This document shows, piece by piece, positions 37,705-50,023 of a DNA stretch of 64,000 nucleotides. Position 1 is the first letter of the stretch. Each line of letters starts with the position of its first letter. The position numbers and the translations under genes are program-made. The notes under the pieces are model-generated. The model saw nothing but the letters and a program-made list of their open reading frames with translations. It was not told the DNA's origin and did not search any database. The stretch is from Morchella semilibera (taxonomy: Eukaryota > Ascomycota > Pezizomycetes > Pezizales > Morchellaceae), in the NCBI GenBank assembly GCA_009192285.1, contig CM018604.1, positions 806,001 through 870,000 on the forward strand, read 5' to 3'.

Positions 37705-40700
37705 CTACAACACCTCTCCCACGTCCACAGAAACATACTTCCCAAACACCTGATCCCACTCTTCCCAATCAAAATCCATCATATCCCCCTCACCACCACC
37801 GCCGCCGCCACCACCATCACTACCCTCCGCCATTGAGTTAAACTGACTACTCTCCCCTGCCTCCGATCGTGGCACCTGCTGCTGCTGCTGCTGTGGCTGC
37901 TGCGGTGGCATCGCCGCAGCCGCAAGCTCATCGTCCGTCATCCCGAAGCCCGAGTCGGACTGCTGCTCTTGCAGGAAGTGCGCCGTTACAGTATCCGTGA
38001 AGAACGCCTTGTCTTCCGCATCGATAATGGTGTCCATCTGCAGCAGCTCCTCAAAGCCGCCGCCGCCGCTGCTGCCGGGTTTGTCGGCCGATGAGGCCCT
38101 AGGGGGCGTGGCCGGCCGTTGGTAGACGGGCGTGAATGGCGGCGGCATGGGAGGGGGTGGTGGATTGTGAGTTACGGCGGTAGTGTGCTCGAGCGCGTAT
38201 TGGGGGAAGCTGGGATAGTAGTCTTGTTGGCTGCCGCCGCTGGGCTTGAGGCAGGAACTACCGAGGGAGACACCGCCGACTTGCATGCCGAGGGTGCCGC
38301 CGCAGCCGCCGGGCTGAGCGGCACCATAGGGCGTGCCGCAGCTACCGAGCTGGGGGCCGGGGTGGCCTTCTGGTGGTGGCGGTGTGGGTGTAGACACGGG
38401 TGCGGGAGGTGGTGGTGGTACTTTGACCCCGGCTTTCTCGTACGCCTTTTTGCGGAGGCGCCAGAGCATGCGCCAGGCCTCGCGGCCTCCCTCCATTAGT
38501 GGGCGGTTGCCACCCTCGCCGTCGGCGGTGGAGTAGTTCCCGTGCTCCCCGAAGACGGCGAAGACCTCATCGACGAAGTCACGGGATCTGGGGGCTTCGG
38601 CGGCGAAGGGGCGCTCGTGCAGGTCGAGGATGAGGATCATGGTGGCGTGAAGGGGCTGGTAGGTGCCGGGGCAGAACCATTGGTAGGGTTGGAAGAGCTG
38701 GGTGCGGGAGAGGTGGAGAAACTTGCGGAGAAAGGAGTGACAGAAGTGGAGGGCGCTGGTGGTCAATGATCGTTAGCTAGGTAAAGTAGAATGAGATGAG
38801 GATAAAACGAACCAGGTACGGGCATGCTTCCACATGTTGCTTTTTGCGCTTTTGAGGAATGGCTGGTAGAGTACTCCGAAAGCTCTATCACTCATTAAAC
38901 TCAACATGATACGAGCCCATGAGTTGAAGACGACAGTTCTTTCCACCTCACTTGGGACCTCAAGGCCGTCCTTAGAACCTCTGGGAGGGGTGAATCCCAT
39001 CTCAGGGATTCCCCGTGCTGGTATTCGTGATATCTTCTTCTCGAGATTCATTTTAAGCTCGTATATCATCTTCCCCATCTCCGTCAGGTCACTCTTCTTG
39101 CTCCCTCGTAAAGCAAATAGGCGAGTAATGATCTTCCTAAGAAGGATCGTTGATTCATAGCGACCTACTGCTAATATCATGGCAGGAGAGGAACGGATAT
39201 CAATCTTTTCATTATGGAATTCCTGACATCGCGCATTATGTGGGGTCATTGGTGTGACAGGATCCGGGGCGCCCGGCGGAAGCCCGATGTATTCATCCCT
39301 GAGCTCTGATACCATTTTGGTATCGTAGAGGTCATCACCGCTACCACCGAGGGGCGGTAGACCTGTTGCAATGGCGCCTTGAACATCAAGATACATGATG
39401 TGCCACCAGACTCTCCGGCGGACCTCGCACTCGATCTCTGAAAGGCCAAATAGTGAGCCGTCGCGATGGAGCCCCATAGACTGCGCAACTCGCATTGCCA
39501 TTCCAACAAAGGAGCAAGATGTAAGTGGCTCTTCTTCACGAATGAGGCACGTCTGTACAATAAGGAAGGAGACGAGGGAGTACACGGTTGGTGAACGGGG
39601 GAAAGCGTATGCGGTAAGTGTATTCATAGTCGTACCATGAAGATGGGTTGAAAGTGTTTTTTTCGTCCATTCACCTCCCGTTAGCTTCTGGATTGTCTTG
39701 CTCGACATTGAGATGGCGCCCGCATATAATACGGCCATCAATAATGGGAGAAAGGTTGGGTTCTCCGTGAGCTTAGAGTGGGGGAACATGTGCTGATTGT
39801 CCGGATACCACGACCAGAATTGCTGGTAATCATCATCGAACGTTGGTGCGTGTAGTAGAGGCATAACTGGATGGACTCCATGCAAAAACGACCTGTAGAG
39901 ATGATCTGCAAACGATTTGTTTGGGAGAGATTTGAGGATTGCTGGGATCACTTCACAAGTACGGGTCTCGCGGGGTTCGAATTGGAGAAACGCGGCTTTA
40001 TTAAACATTGCTAACGCTGCTCGTGGACAATCAGTTCTGTCTGGCTGTGGCGGCGGCTGTGGCGGCTGTAGCGGCGCCAGAGTAGGCTGCGGTTTTGGAT
40101 TGTTTTTAAAGTGTTTTTCACATTCTTCTCGATTCTCAACCCTATCAAAGTGGGTATGAGTCTTAAGGATTTCATTCAGCTCGTTGATCTATTAGAAACC
40201 GTAAGTTTATGCCGCATGGTTTGAGGAATATAGAGGATATCCTCACTTCACTACTCAGGAGGCCCCAGAAACTGCTGCCAACATAACGGGACCTTCCTCC
40301 ACCTTGGATGCTTAGATGACCGATACCTAAATCATCAACATCATCATTTTCACTCTGTTTTACTGCTTCGATCTTTTCATTGATTATTTTGATGTTCACA
40401 GTGGTAGTTGAAGAGGTCCTCCCTATTGGCCTACTGTTCTCTGGTTCTTGACTTCGCCCACCAATGCTGCTCCCCGGCGTTAATGAAATATTTGGAGATA
40501 ACGTGTGTGTTGGAGAGGGGGATTCCGATGCAGAATGGCCCGGGTCAGCAGAAGGTCCAGTGGCTTGCTTTAATAAATATAAATAGGCCTGAGTCTGTGC
40601 GAACCCGTTTTCGGCCAAAGTGTTCGTGGCTGTAGAATTATCCTGACCAGTTTGGAGTCCAGGCCGGGCAGCATCTGAAGGGGCGCCATGAGCAGAGGCA

Positions 40701-41230
40701 TCTTTATACCATCTATCGACAATCTCTGCAAGCCTATTCATCCTTGTCTCCAGCTCTGCTTCTTTACTTGCCCCTAAGGTCGTTTTGGGGAGTGAATCTG
40801 AAGTAGCGGCGGTCCCAGTAGCTGAGCCTTTTAGATTCGCAGCATTTCTTCTTAAGTAGTCCTCCCCATTATCTTCATCTGGTGGATCACCCTCGTTTGT
40901 CCTTCGCCGTTTCGCTCCCCCTCCAGTCTTTTGACCCTTTTCATCCTTGCCACTTTTGTTTCCATTGATCGCGTGGTCGTCGTAGACACAAGATTCTGCT
41001 GTCTTCGTACAGTTACTACAGATGGGGTGCTGGCGATCGCATTTAACTTTCCGACGCCGGCAAGCATGGCAGGAGTAAGATATCCTGTTTCTGTGGATTT
41101 GGCGGGGCTGGGGAGTTTGCTTCTGCTGAGGACGAGGTGGGTCCGAAGCCAAAGAAGGCTGATTAAAGTTGAAGACATTTGGAACAGAGCTTCCCGAAGC
41201 TGGAAGACGGAAGTGATTCATGGTGTCCAT
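37705..41230 (-). CDS. Zn2Cys6 transcription factor with fungal-specific TF domain
   Basis: Exons 40247-41230, 38813-40188 and 37705-38755 join in phase into 1136 residues. The Zn2Cys6 cluster SCHACRRRKVKC...CSNC...C spans Cys54-Cys81 (CX2CX6CX6CX2CX6C), preceded by basic residues. A Ser/Thr-rich linker follows. The fungal-specific transcription factor domain starts at about residue 421 (FADHLYRSFLHGVHPVMPLLH) and includes the conserved VAQSMGLHRDG and RRRVWWHIMYLDV motifs. The C-terminal third is rich in Pro, Gly and Gln, with a CTG-repeat-encoded Gln run near 37880-37900 and an acidic end (EGDMMDFDWEEWDQVF) suited to activation. The second intron boundary (TG/GTTCGT to CAG/C) is the weakest. 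The target pathway cannot be told from sequence. It is divergent from the phosphatase at 42218. Confidence 0.88.
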
Positions 41231-42217
41231 TTTATCAAGCTGATAGGTCTCCGTGAAGATGGTCTCTCCCCTGCAGCTATCCCCTCAAGTATAAGCTTTT
41301 CCTCTTATTCGTATCGCAGTTATGTGTGGGAGAGAGCTCTGGAGGAGGGTAGGGGAATAAAACGCGGCGATAATAGCGGCACTCGCGGTTATCTTAATGG
41401 ATAAGAAAGCGTCAAATGCGCAGCAGTGTCTGAAAGATATAATTCTGAGGTCAAGAAATTAACACTCTAGTAGGTATGTATGTTATGTAATTTGGGTGTG
41501 GTAGTAAAGACTAGGAAAAACTAGCCCCCCTTGCACCCCCTCACCCTCTTTCTCCATCGTACGCGTAAGTATGTAATATATGTCATGGAGCACAGAATAA
41601 GAGAGACATTCGCATCCAGCTGGTACGTACATGGTGCTCAGCCATATCGGCTGAAGATTCTCACGTCAAGGGTTTGCCCCCACCTGCCAGGTTCTTTACG
41701 GTAAAGCACTTAGCCGGAGAGAGGGAGAGAGATGAGCATTCAGTACAGGATATTTAACGTAACCATGTCAAGTAGGTTAAAATGTACTTAAATGCTGCTT
41801 CTGTCGGTGCAAGTAGTCTTCCTGACCACGTTCCCCTAGTGACCTGAGCTGCCGCTAGATTAATCAAGAGTACCCCGAAATTTTGTTTCCCACCCACGAA
41901 ATCACTCGCCCACTCCTGTGGGAGTTTGAGAAATAACCAATTCCTCCCCCGACAAACATGCAATGTTAGGTTCTCAGCTAGCCAACTGAAAGAACGATAG
42001 GTTTCAATTGTCCCGGGGATAGGTGTGATCATCCCCCCCGCACCTCATCGGTTGCTGGCGGCTGTGACGTCGACCCCGTTTCTTTTTTTTTCTGGAGCCG
42101 CCAAATCGCGGAGCACGGGTTTGGGTCAATCAATCTTTATTTATTGCCATAAAGCCCACGATATACGTTTATTCAGTATCCCGAATATCTCCTCTATAGG
42201 AATCCTCTATAGGAACT
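41231..42217. promoter_or_regulatory. Shared divergent promoter region (Zn2Cys6 factor / PTC6)
   Basis: 987 bp between two divergent starts. It contains TGACGTCG near 42065, TATTTATT sequence near 42135, and a tandem 13-bp repeat CCTCTATAGGAA(T/C) at about 42191-42216 that directly abuts the PTC6 ATG. No separate gene is visible. Confidence 0.45.
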
Positions 42218-43970
42218 ATGAGGAGGTCATTTATCCCGAACCGAGGGTATTGGGGATTACAGGACAGTTATTGTGGGTCACTTCGATTACTGTTAGGTGA
42301 GAGCTATGTTTTAACGACATTGCCGGGTGCAGTTTTCATATCTAGGTTCTTTGACACGCCTAGTCTGTTCCCGAGGGTATTTCATGGAGATGTACCTAGA
42401 GCGTATTCCACTGTCAGTGACTATGTGCGCGGAATTGATAGACGTGCGATAAATGGTAGCGAGAGAGTACGTGGCAAGAGGGGCTTTCACGATTATTTTA
42501 CCTCGCATCTGCCTGGGAGCTCGGTTTTTCCAGACTCTGTACCTCCAAAGTATGTCTGTTTCCAGCCCAGGGTTTGGTTTGGCGTTGGCTGGCACCTTAG
42601 TCTTAGACGAGGTGTTCGAACGTCAAACGTCCTTTGGTCTCCATAATACGACCTGGGAGCCCCAGTACATTTCACAACTAACCCGCACCTAGTAAGAAAA
42701 TTTCTCCGGAAACACGTGCGACAACCGTGGTTCGCATTCCCCTTAAATCCGCAAAACACCATTTTGGTGTAACTCGCTCTCGAGGCAACCGTCCTTACAA
42801 TGAGGATTGGTACCAGGCTGGTGTAGTTGATATTACAACCTTCGCACCGCCATCCCTGACCAAGCCCAAGGTTCCGCCACCCCCAGGAGAGCCCTCGGTC
42901 TTCTATTTTGGTGTCTTTGACGGTCACGGTGGTGAAGACTGTAGCAAATTTCTCAAGGACAATTTACACACTTACATTGAAGAGGGCGCAAAGAACTTTG
43001 GGTTAGGTAAACAGGAGGAAGAGCGGGATGAATACGAAAAAATAAGACATGATGCGCAAGAGGAACTGGTCGCGCAATGGAGGGATACGGTTGGAGGATA
43101 CTTTAGACGATTTAAGCCAAATTTTGGACAAGCTGCAGATGTCCAGGGAGTTTTAATGTATGCTTTCCTCAAGGCAGATATGGATTTCATTACCAAAATT
43201 GGGACGGGTGGTGAAGGAGAATCTGCCTCGGAGGCTATCGAAAGTGGAGACAATACAAAAGCCAACCCGTTCAAAGGCGGTTCCACGGCTTCGATTGCAC
43301 TAATTTCTACAGCGTAAATATTCCACAGCTTCCGTAAACACTGACATCGCTAATCTTCATTTCTTCATCTTATAGAACTGCAACACCATTCTGGAACCCA
43401 TCTACCGCAGCTACCCTCATAACTGCTCATCTCGGTGACACACGTATTATCCTTTGTTCTACAGAAACGGGCTTAGCAGTACCCGTGACCACTAACCATC
43501 ATCCATCTTCACCCGCCGAAACCCGGCGTCTTCGCCGTTTCGCAACTGCTTTCGTCTCGGACTCCTTCGGCGAAGAGCGTTTCGGTGTTCTTGCCAATAC
43601 GAGATCATTTGGTGACGTTTCCCAAAAACGTCTCGGGGTCTCCGCAGAGCCAGAGATCACACGACGTGAAATAAGCCCGGCTGAGTTTTCTTTTATGGTC
43701 CTTGTTTCGGACGGTGTGAGTGCCACATTGACGGATCAAGAGATTTGCGATATTGTAAAGGAATGCAAAACACCCGACGAGGCCAGCAAGGAATTAGTAG
43801 AATTTGCAGAGGAGGTGACAACCGAGGGTGACAATGCTACTGCTGTTGTGGTCCGGTTGGGAGGCTGGGAAAAGAGGGGTGTAGGGGGAGAAGGATATAT
43901 GGGAACTAAGGATCTACGAGCATGGAGGAGAGATGAGGCCCTGGTAGGGAGTAGAGGTAGGAGAATGTGA
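42218..43970 (+). CDS. PTC6: PP2C-family Ser/Thr phosphatase, mitochondrial Ptc6 type
   Basis: Exons 42218-42549, 42693-43313 and 43376-43970 join in phase into 515 residues. The N-terminus (MRRSFIPNRGYWGLQDSYCG, rich in Arg, Ser and aromatic residues, few acids) suits a mitochondrial presequence, followed by a Ptc6-like GFHDYFTSHLPGSS block. The catalytic domain has RGNRPYNEDWYQAG (metal-binding acid), FYFGVFDGHGGEDCSKFL, TAHLGDTRII, NTRSFGDVSQKRLG, FMVLVSDGVSATLTDQE and EGDNATAVVVRL, the standard PP2C motif order. Yeast Ptc6 dephosphorylates pyruvate dehydrogenase and affects mitophagy. Intron 1 (143 nt) is longer than the others. The start is the first ATG of an open frame lying downstream of a 13-bp tandem repeat; an additional upstream exon cannot be excluded. 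Confidence 0.88.
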
Positions 43971-44379
43971 ATTGGGGCATTTTGGTTGTTTGGTGCTGGG
44001 GCAGCTTTATTTGCTATAGCGGCATTATCCTACAGGTTTATATAAAGGGACTGGGGGTACAATCATAGGGTTGATATAACTACGAGTATCCGATCCATAT
44101 CAGACCGCCTCACCTCGAAGGTATGCACTAGCCTCGTGCCAATTCCCTATGAGCAGCTTGCTGTTCGCCGTAGGGGTGCGGGTACTAATGTTCATTATCA
44201 AGATTCAAGGATACCTAGCTAGCAACCAATTGGTGTTGGGATTAATTACATAAACTAGATTCTGGCTAATCAAGGTTTTTACGATCTCGTTTTGATCAAT
44301 CAGTTGATTCTATATTTATCACTTGTGGACCGAATCACCGATAGTGAAAACTGCCTGGAATAAGTGATATCAGTATCTA
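43971..44379. other. 3' flank of PTC6
   Basis: AT-rich, no gene. A short inverted pair TATCACTT/AAGTGATA lies at about 44318-44369, next to the MITE that begins at 44380. Confidence 0.5.
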
Positions 44380-44602
44380 TCACCTGGAGGATTAAGACAG
44401 GTGGAGAATCTCTCTCATGCATAAGTATTATGTGATCTCGATTTTGGGTGAGGGTAACAGCCCGCCGCGTTTATCAGCCCTTGGAATACTTAGATATGCT
44501 ATAGAATACGCACATTGCTGCTCTACTTTAGTTAATCACTTCCTGGATAGGACACGCTAATGCATGAGAGAGATTCTCCAAGTGTCTTAATCATCCAGGT
44601 GA
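44380..44602. mobile_element. MITE with ~45-bp terminal inverted repeats (TCACCTGG type)
   Basis: The ends are inverted copies starting TCACCTGGAGGATTAAGACA on the left and, read from the other strand, TCACCTGGATGATTAAGACA on the right. The match continues through GGAGAATCTCTCTCATGCAT with a few differences. TA dinucleotides at 44378-44379 and 44603-44604 fit a TA target duplication, as in the Tc1/mariner and pogo groups. The 130-bp interior has no coding capacity, so it is non-autonomous. Confidence 0.75.
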
Positions 44603-44616
44603 TAGCCTACTTGATA

Positions 44617-44797
44617 AGTTGTCAGGCCAAATTTCAATCAGAGGCACTTAAACCCTTTATGGCAACGTTGAATGTAACGCCTAGAAAGTCTATGTGGTAG
44701 TCTTTGGCATGCATGACAATATTTCAGTTTCTTGCGCTGTTTATATCACGGTTACTAGAAAGGGCTTAGTGCCTCGTTGCAATTTGGCCTGACAACT
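44617..44797. mobile_element. MITE with terminal inverted repeats AGTTGTCAGGCCAAATT (pogo/Fot1-like ends)
   Basis: The 17-bp end AGTTGTCAGGCCAAATT is perfectly inverted at the two ends. Similarity continues for ~50 bp (GAGGCACT, CCCTTT). TA duplications lie at 44615-44616 and 44798-44799. Ends beginning AGT with TA targets are typical of Fot1/pogo elements. It is 181 bp long with no coding capacity, and sits 14 bp from the preceding MITE. Confidence 0.75.
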
Positions 44798-46124
44798 TAT
44801 CAGATGTAAGGCTTGCATAACGTAATGTTGTAGTGTAAGTATGCTGCTTTCGAGCAGCCGACAAAAGTGCCTAGGCCTATATGCTCGGTCCACACGTATG
44901 TGGCTGTTTTGCATGGGTGTAATAAGACACCTCTTTTGCACTCAAGTCAGTTATATCAGTTAGGTCTCGTACTGTCTACCTGTTTATACAAAGATCAAAT
45001 TTCAAAATATAAAAACCAAATCCGAGCCGAGTGATATTCGGTGACTCGCATATCTAATAGGTACTGTATTTGGTGAGGGGGTGCTTTACGGCGGAGGAGC
45101 TCCCCCCAAGAAATACTTGTAATACCAGAATCGAAGCAGGATCATGAGCCAAAATTTTGGGTCTTCTTCCAGGATTCTCTTAACAACTGTTCGGACGGCC
45201 TGATATCTTAATCGATACTGCCATATGGTTATACATGTACTATGTACCAGCTATTGTGTATGGTGCCGGCTGTATGGCAATATTCTCATAGTAGAGTACT
45301 TGTTCCATCTATCCCTTAAGCTGTCAATGCTGCCCCCCCCCCCATAATGGAGGGCGAGAATTCGTGGAAAAACATCTGCGATTACAACAAACAAAATATT
45401 TCGGTCCCTTCATTGAAAGGTAGGGTTGCGAAGGGTTGTGATAGACGGCAGTATAGGGATATGTAACTATATATTGTCACTGCAGTCACTTTTTGTTTAT
45501 ATCACGGTTTGAACTCATGAGCTTGGGGGTGCCAAAACTTTGCGGACGCGGCTGTACTAGTCACGGTGAAATTAAGTAGTGTCTCCGGCGTCACCATGAG
45601 TGTTCAAGCGGGATATAATTTTTTTTGGGTGGGGAAATAGCCATGACTTGACTTTAATACACTCGGATTGAGCTAGTGATTCGATTGTGATTAATTCTGT
45701 AGGGCCTTCAAGTCTGGTGGTGAAATGGTTGCCAGCGCAATAATACATGTAAGTACATGTATATACCTACATAATTTCACCCCAAGTACATCTTACTTGT
45801 AATTGTCCAAAATAAATTAATGAAATAGAATTAAACCTCATGTTTAATAAATACATGTATTCAAGTCAATATCCCTAGTTTAAATAAATTGTTTTTGTAA
45901 TTGTCGTTAGTGAAATCATGTAGTTACATGTATGTACGTACATGTAGTGTACGGCTATACATGCATCTCGCAGCAAATGTACATGTACTTATACATGCAT
46001 GTAGAGACCCCCCGCACACAACGTACATATAGCCAACTACAGTACTGTAGTCTCCAACATATCCACGGTCAAATTAACAGCCCTTGTAGCTTTCGAAATT
46101 GTCCACCCCTTAGCCTCTTATTAT
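44798..46124. other. Intergenic with dense TACATGTA palindromes
   Basis: No gene. An 11-base C run (45333-45343) and a cluster of TACATGTA sites (near 45748, 45758, 45852, 45924, 45938 and 45980), plus the palindrome CTACAGTACTGTAG at 46034-46047, lie downstream of PEX22. Confidence 0.55.
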
Positions 46125-47424
46125 TCAGCCCCTCTCCTCAACTCTTCTTTTCCAATCTTCCATTAGAACCCACCCCTCGACAACTTGCACCCTTCCCCCA
46201 AACCTCGACCTGATGCTTTCAGGCCTATTATCACCCCACCATCTCCCTTCCCCCTTTGATTTTCTCATCTCTACGGGACCCTCCGGTTCCTCTTCATCAT
46301 CACTATCAATCAACCCTGCAAGTTGGTCATCCTCACCAATTAGTACAACTACTACGCTTCCAACCCACGCACCCTCAAGCAGATCAGAGACGATGGCACC
46401 GTTGGAAGGGATTGTAATTGGCTCCTCTATATATACAATTTCAGGAGCTAGTGCACGGAGGAGGGTCGTGATAGATGTGGGATCTGTGAACGGAAGAATG
46501 TGCTCGAGGGGATAGGAGGTAGGAAGGATAGAAGTAGCAATGTTATATGTTGAAGTGTTTGAGGATAAAGCGCTAGGTGCTCGACGAAGAGTCGGAAGAC
46601 TTGTCGAGTCCTTACGTGCGAGGCGCGCAGATTGAGTTGCGGCGAAATTAATTAATGGGTGTGCACTTAAATGTTTGGAGTAAATGAGGATATTAAGCTC
46701 TGTCATGGAGAGGTCCAAAGGTTGTGGAAGAAGGGCGAGAAGGGACTATCTTTGTTAGCTTCGTAATCTATCAATTGTTTGGTAGAGTTTCACTCTAGTT
46801 GACGCGTGAGGAACATACCGCTGATAGTCCAGTTTCTTCAAAATCAGAGTCTGAATCGTGGCCTTCAGATGCTTTCCGTTCTGACACTACAACGGCCACA
46901 GTTTTCTTTTTTGCGGGGGGTGGCATGTACTGTTCTCTCTCCATTGAAGCTTCCTTCTTCAACTCTATAACGTTTTCTGGCTCCTTTTTTGCGGGCAAAA
47001 CCTCAAAGGCCAATTCTTTGGCCTTCTCGACAACATCCACAACTGCATGTTCGACCTTCTTCTCGGCAGCGAAGGCACTGGATACAGCTGCACCGGCGAC
47101 GCTGGTTTGTTTTCCTTTCAGCCTTGACCGCTCTTCATCGCGTCTGAGATCCTCCTCGAGGTCCTCCGTGTCTTCTTCTGATATAGGGCCGTGTTCACGC
47201 TCATTATCGATCTCGGGGTACCGTCGGCGCGATGATTTAGATGATCTAAGCCGATCGCGACGGTGATTTTTTAACCTTTTACGATCTTCATCGGAACTAG
47301 ACGAGTAGTTCGATTCAGTGTCGGGCCAGAGATAAAGTCCAACGGACGCGATTGCCGCGGTGAGACCGAGAGCTATTGGAATCAGTATCTCACTGCTAGG
47401 ATTTCGCCGACGACCTGCAGGCAT
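46125..47424 (-). CDS. PEX22: Peroxisome assembly protein 22 (Pex22)
   Basis: Exons 46819-47424 and 46125-46745 join in phase 0 into 408 residues; the 73-nt intron has donor GTATGT, branch GCTAAC and acceptor TAG. A short basic N-terminus precedes one membrane segment (ILIPIALGLTAAIASVGLYLW, about residues 14-34). A highly charged linker rich in Arg, Glu and Ser follows. The cytosolic domain begins near KKKTVAVVVSERK, with HILPFTDPTSITTLLRALAP, EIVYIEEPI, WVGSVVVVLIGED and VVEGWVLMEDWKRRV, which match the block pattern of fungal Pex22. Pex22 anchors the ubiquitin-conjugating enzyme Pex4 on the peroxisome for receptor recycling. The acidic loop (DSDDEEEPEGP) is unusually long. The order of hydrophobic strands and a single N-terminal anchor make other identities less likely. 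Confidence 0.78.
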
Positions 47425-49407
47425 CGATCGTTATGTTTTATAACTTATACAGAGGGGGGTGCCTATGCCTGAAGATTTGTTTCGCGTGGTTGGTATGTTA
47501 TAAGTATCTATGTAGGTACAGGAGGAGGAAGCTGACACGACTAGAAAGTAGGATGTTGGCCAGCAGTCTTGGTGTGCTGTATGCCATGCCTATACTAACA
47601 GGGATTTTGTGTGCTTTGCTTCCCTATTTGGAAGCCACCAAACACTCCGCTACTCGTGCCGACTTCCTAGACCCAAGAAGACTTCGACCTGCTGTAACGA
47701 TGGGTCTTAATGATCATTACATGTAAGTACTTACCTATATCCTACCTACATATACATATGGCTAATTTGTGTGCAGCAGTAATAAGACCCACATCGTATT
47801 TTTCGATAACAGCTTTTGAATATAGGTTATAATTACATGTAGGTGTATCCGGATATATAATTGATAGGGGTCTCTATCGTCTATTATAATCGATTAGTTG
47901 ATTTATGATTGGTAGTACCTGCTCCAACCAAGTGCGCCGAATCACATAGATGCAATTGGCCGCTACTATAGCCTCAATCCCTCAGTCACTACGAGTAGAG
48001 ATTTTTGATATCGATACTCTCTCTATTCTGACGTCGACTCGGATCACACGGGCTCAGCGATGTTTCAACCCCACGACGGCACAGAAAAAGTAAATTTACA
48101 TCACGCCATCTGGTGCCCACATAGGTACATACATAGGAATGTATCCAATTTCCACATCGTATTCAAACCCCAGGTTTCGGGTCTTTTAGGTAGGTTTAAC
48201 TTCATGTCCCTGGTACATACCTACATGTACTTACTATCTGCGGAGGTGTAAGGTACTCCAGGCTTACACTAGCAATGAATACATGCACCTAAGTCCTGAG
48301 TCTTATCCATTTTGTTGATGAGACTTGAGATGACCAAGCTGATAATAAATAAGCGAGGGATCGAATCAATCGCGGATTACGCGGGGGAGCAGGCCCGTGC
48401 AAATAGGGCTGAGCTAACTTTGTTCTAGCCCCAGAGAGTTTTTTTAATTTTTAGATATCAAGTAATTACATGTAAGTATAGTGCCCAGCACTCTTCTGTT
48501 CTATCGGATCAAGGTTGATATGCTCGGTAAAATGCCGCTTAATACCTATCCCTGGGGGATACTGTACCCTCCAGAATTTTTGGTGATTTTCATATCTACA
48601 ACCTGATCGAATTAACCCGTTGATTAAATTAAAGTTTTGTTTGTGTAAAGGCACATAGTCAATATATTATAGTCATTGGTAACAATACACAACCAATTGC
48701 AAGAGTACCTACGGTTGTATGAGGAACCTCAACCCGAAGTTGCGAAACAAATATTTTACATGTTTCTCGCATTAATATTTGTGAGGACTGGCACATACAC
48801 ATTACACACGTCGCCAGATTATAGGTTCTTCACAAGTTTAATAGATTATAGTCATAATTGCACTTTGGATTTACCACGAGAGTTATGCAAGCCGATGGCT
48901 GAGACAGGAATGTGTTTATGTCGTGCCTGGCCCTTACCTGACTCCAGCTAGATTGACTGCCCATGTTTGCACAAAAATAGGCGCCCAGCTGGGAGTTCGC
49001 GTTACACATGATCAGCCTTAAACCCCTAAAGGTAGAGTCAAGTAGTGAACAGGGCGTTCGGGGGTAGGTACAACAACTAAAAGGAGTAGTAGTTGGTTGA
49101 GAGATTTCCCTGTGGCACGAACAGATGACAAGCCTTTTTGCGATACCACTAGCTGCACGCCGTAACTTTGGTGTGCCTGTCTTGATCATGATCGAATCAA
49201 TTCAATCATGCTTAAACCGGGGCTGGGGGTAGTTGGTGTAAACGGCTAACTGATAGACAGCACCCTTTCCCGTGCCTCTCACCGGGCATGGCAGTGCATC
49301 GTTTTATTGGCATTTATGTATATTACTATGTCTTCACTCCAGAAATATAATATAATACTACCAACCCTTTTCATTAGAGGCGATCGACTATCCAGATAGT
49401 AACGACC
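47425..49407. other. Intergenic, no gene seen
   Basis: PEX22 promoter, then AT-rich DNA with TACATGTA sites near 47718, 47832, 48223 and 48468. The frames at 47433-47726 and 48676-48951 lack an ATG start in good context or any recognisable domain. Confidence 0.5.
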
Positions 49408-50023
49408 ATGCACGAACAAAAGTCAAATCCGTGGCCGAGACACATCTGGGGACTTTTCGCGCTCTCGTTGCTGTTTAGCTGTGCAGTTTTGGCTAGCCTT
49501 GGATGGCATGGCCTAAATGGCAAGGGATTCTCTACAGGATTTCCTGCGTGGCTGCCGGGTGTTGCAGTAAGTTCCAGCTATCCAATTATAACTTCAAAAC
49601 TAATATATGTATCGGAAAACATAGGCGAGTATAACATTCCTCTGTACTATCGTCAACCTAACGTCAACCAATCCAAACGCGTGCGAAGTTTTTGTAAATG
49701 ATACAATTCAGGTCTTATTGTGGAGTGCTACTACCGTCAAGATATCATTCTTTGCTTACAACCAAGATGTCATTGTGAGTTGTGAAATGCTGCCTGCCCA
49801 AAGCACTTGTGTTGGCGCGCAGCTCGCCCTCTGGTTCGGTGTGGTTCTTTTGTATGTCAAATCCAGTTAAAAGAGAAAGACAATTCAGGGACACCTAGCT
49901 AATAGATGATCCAGACATATCTCATTCGCCAAACTTATCACAGCATTCTACGTTTACAGAAGGATACAAGTAATGGAGAATCAAATCGTCGATTGCGAGA
50001 AGCAGGTTGTTCCGACACAATGA
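49408..50023 (+). CDS. Small three-exon membrane protein, unknown function
   Basis: Exons 49408-49566, 49712-49851 and 49915-50023 join in phase into 135 residues. Donors are GTAAGT and GTATGT; acceptors are TTCAG and TCCAG. The N-terminal segment IWGLFALSLLFSCAVLASLG is a membrane helix, and a second hydrophobic stretch runs across the last junction (AQLALWFGVVLLHISFAKLI), with a moderately hydrophobic segment (VLLWSATTVKISFF) between. The two Cys in the loop VSCEMLPAQSTCVG could form a disulfide. The tail (ENQIVDCEKQVVPTQ) is polar. The consistent phases and helix continuity across intron 2 are the main support. I do not recognise the family; it resembles the general fungal MARVEL/tetraspan style without a clear signature. 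Confidence 0.62.

Noticed and set aside
44741-44941. 66-codon minus-strand frame
   Set aside because: Overlaps the MITE at 44617-44797 and has no domain.
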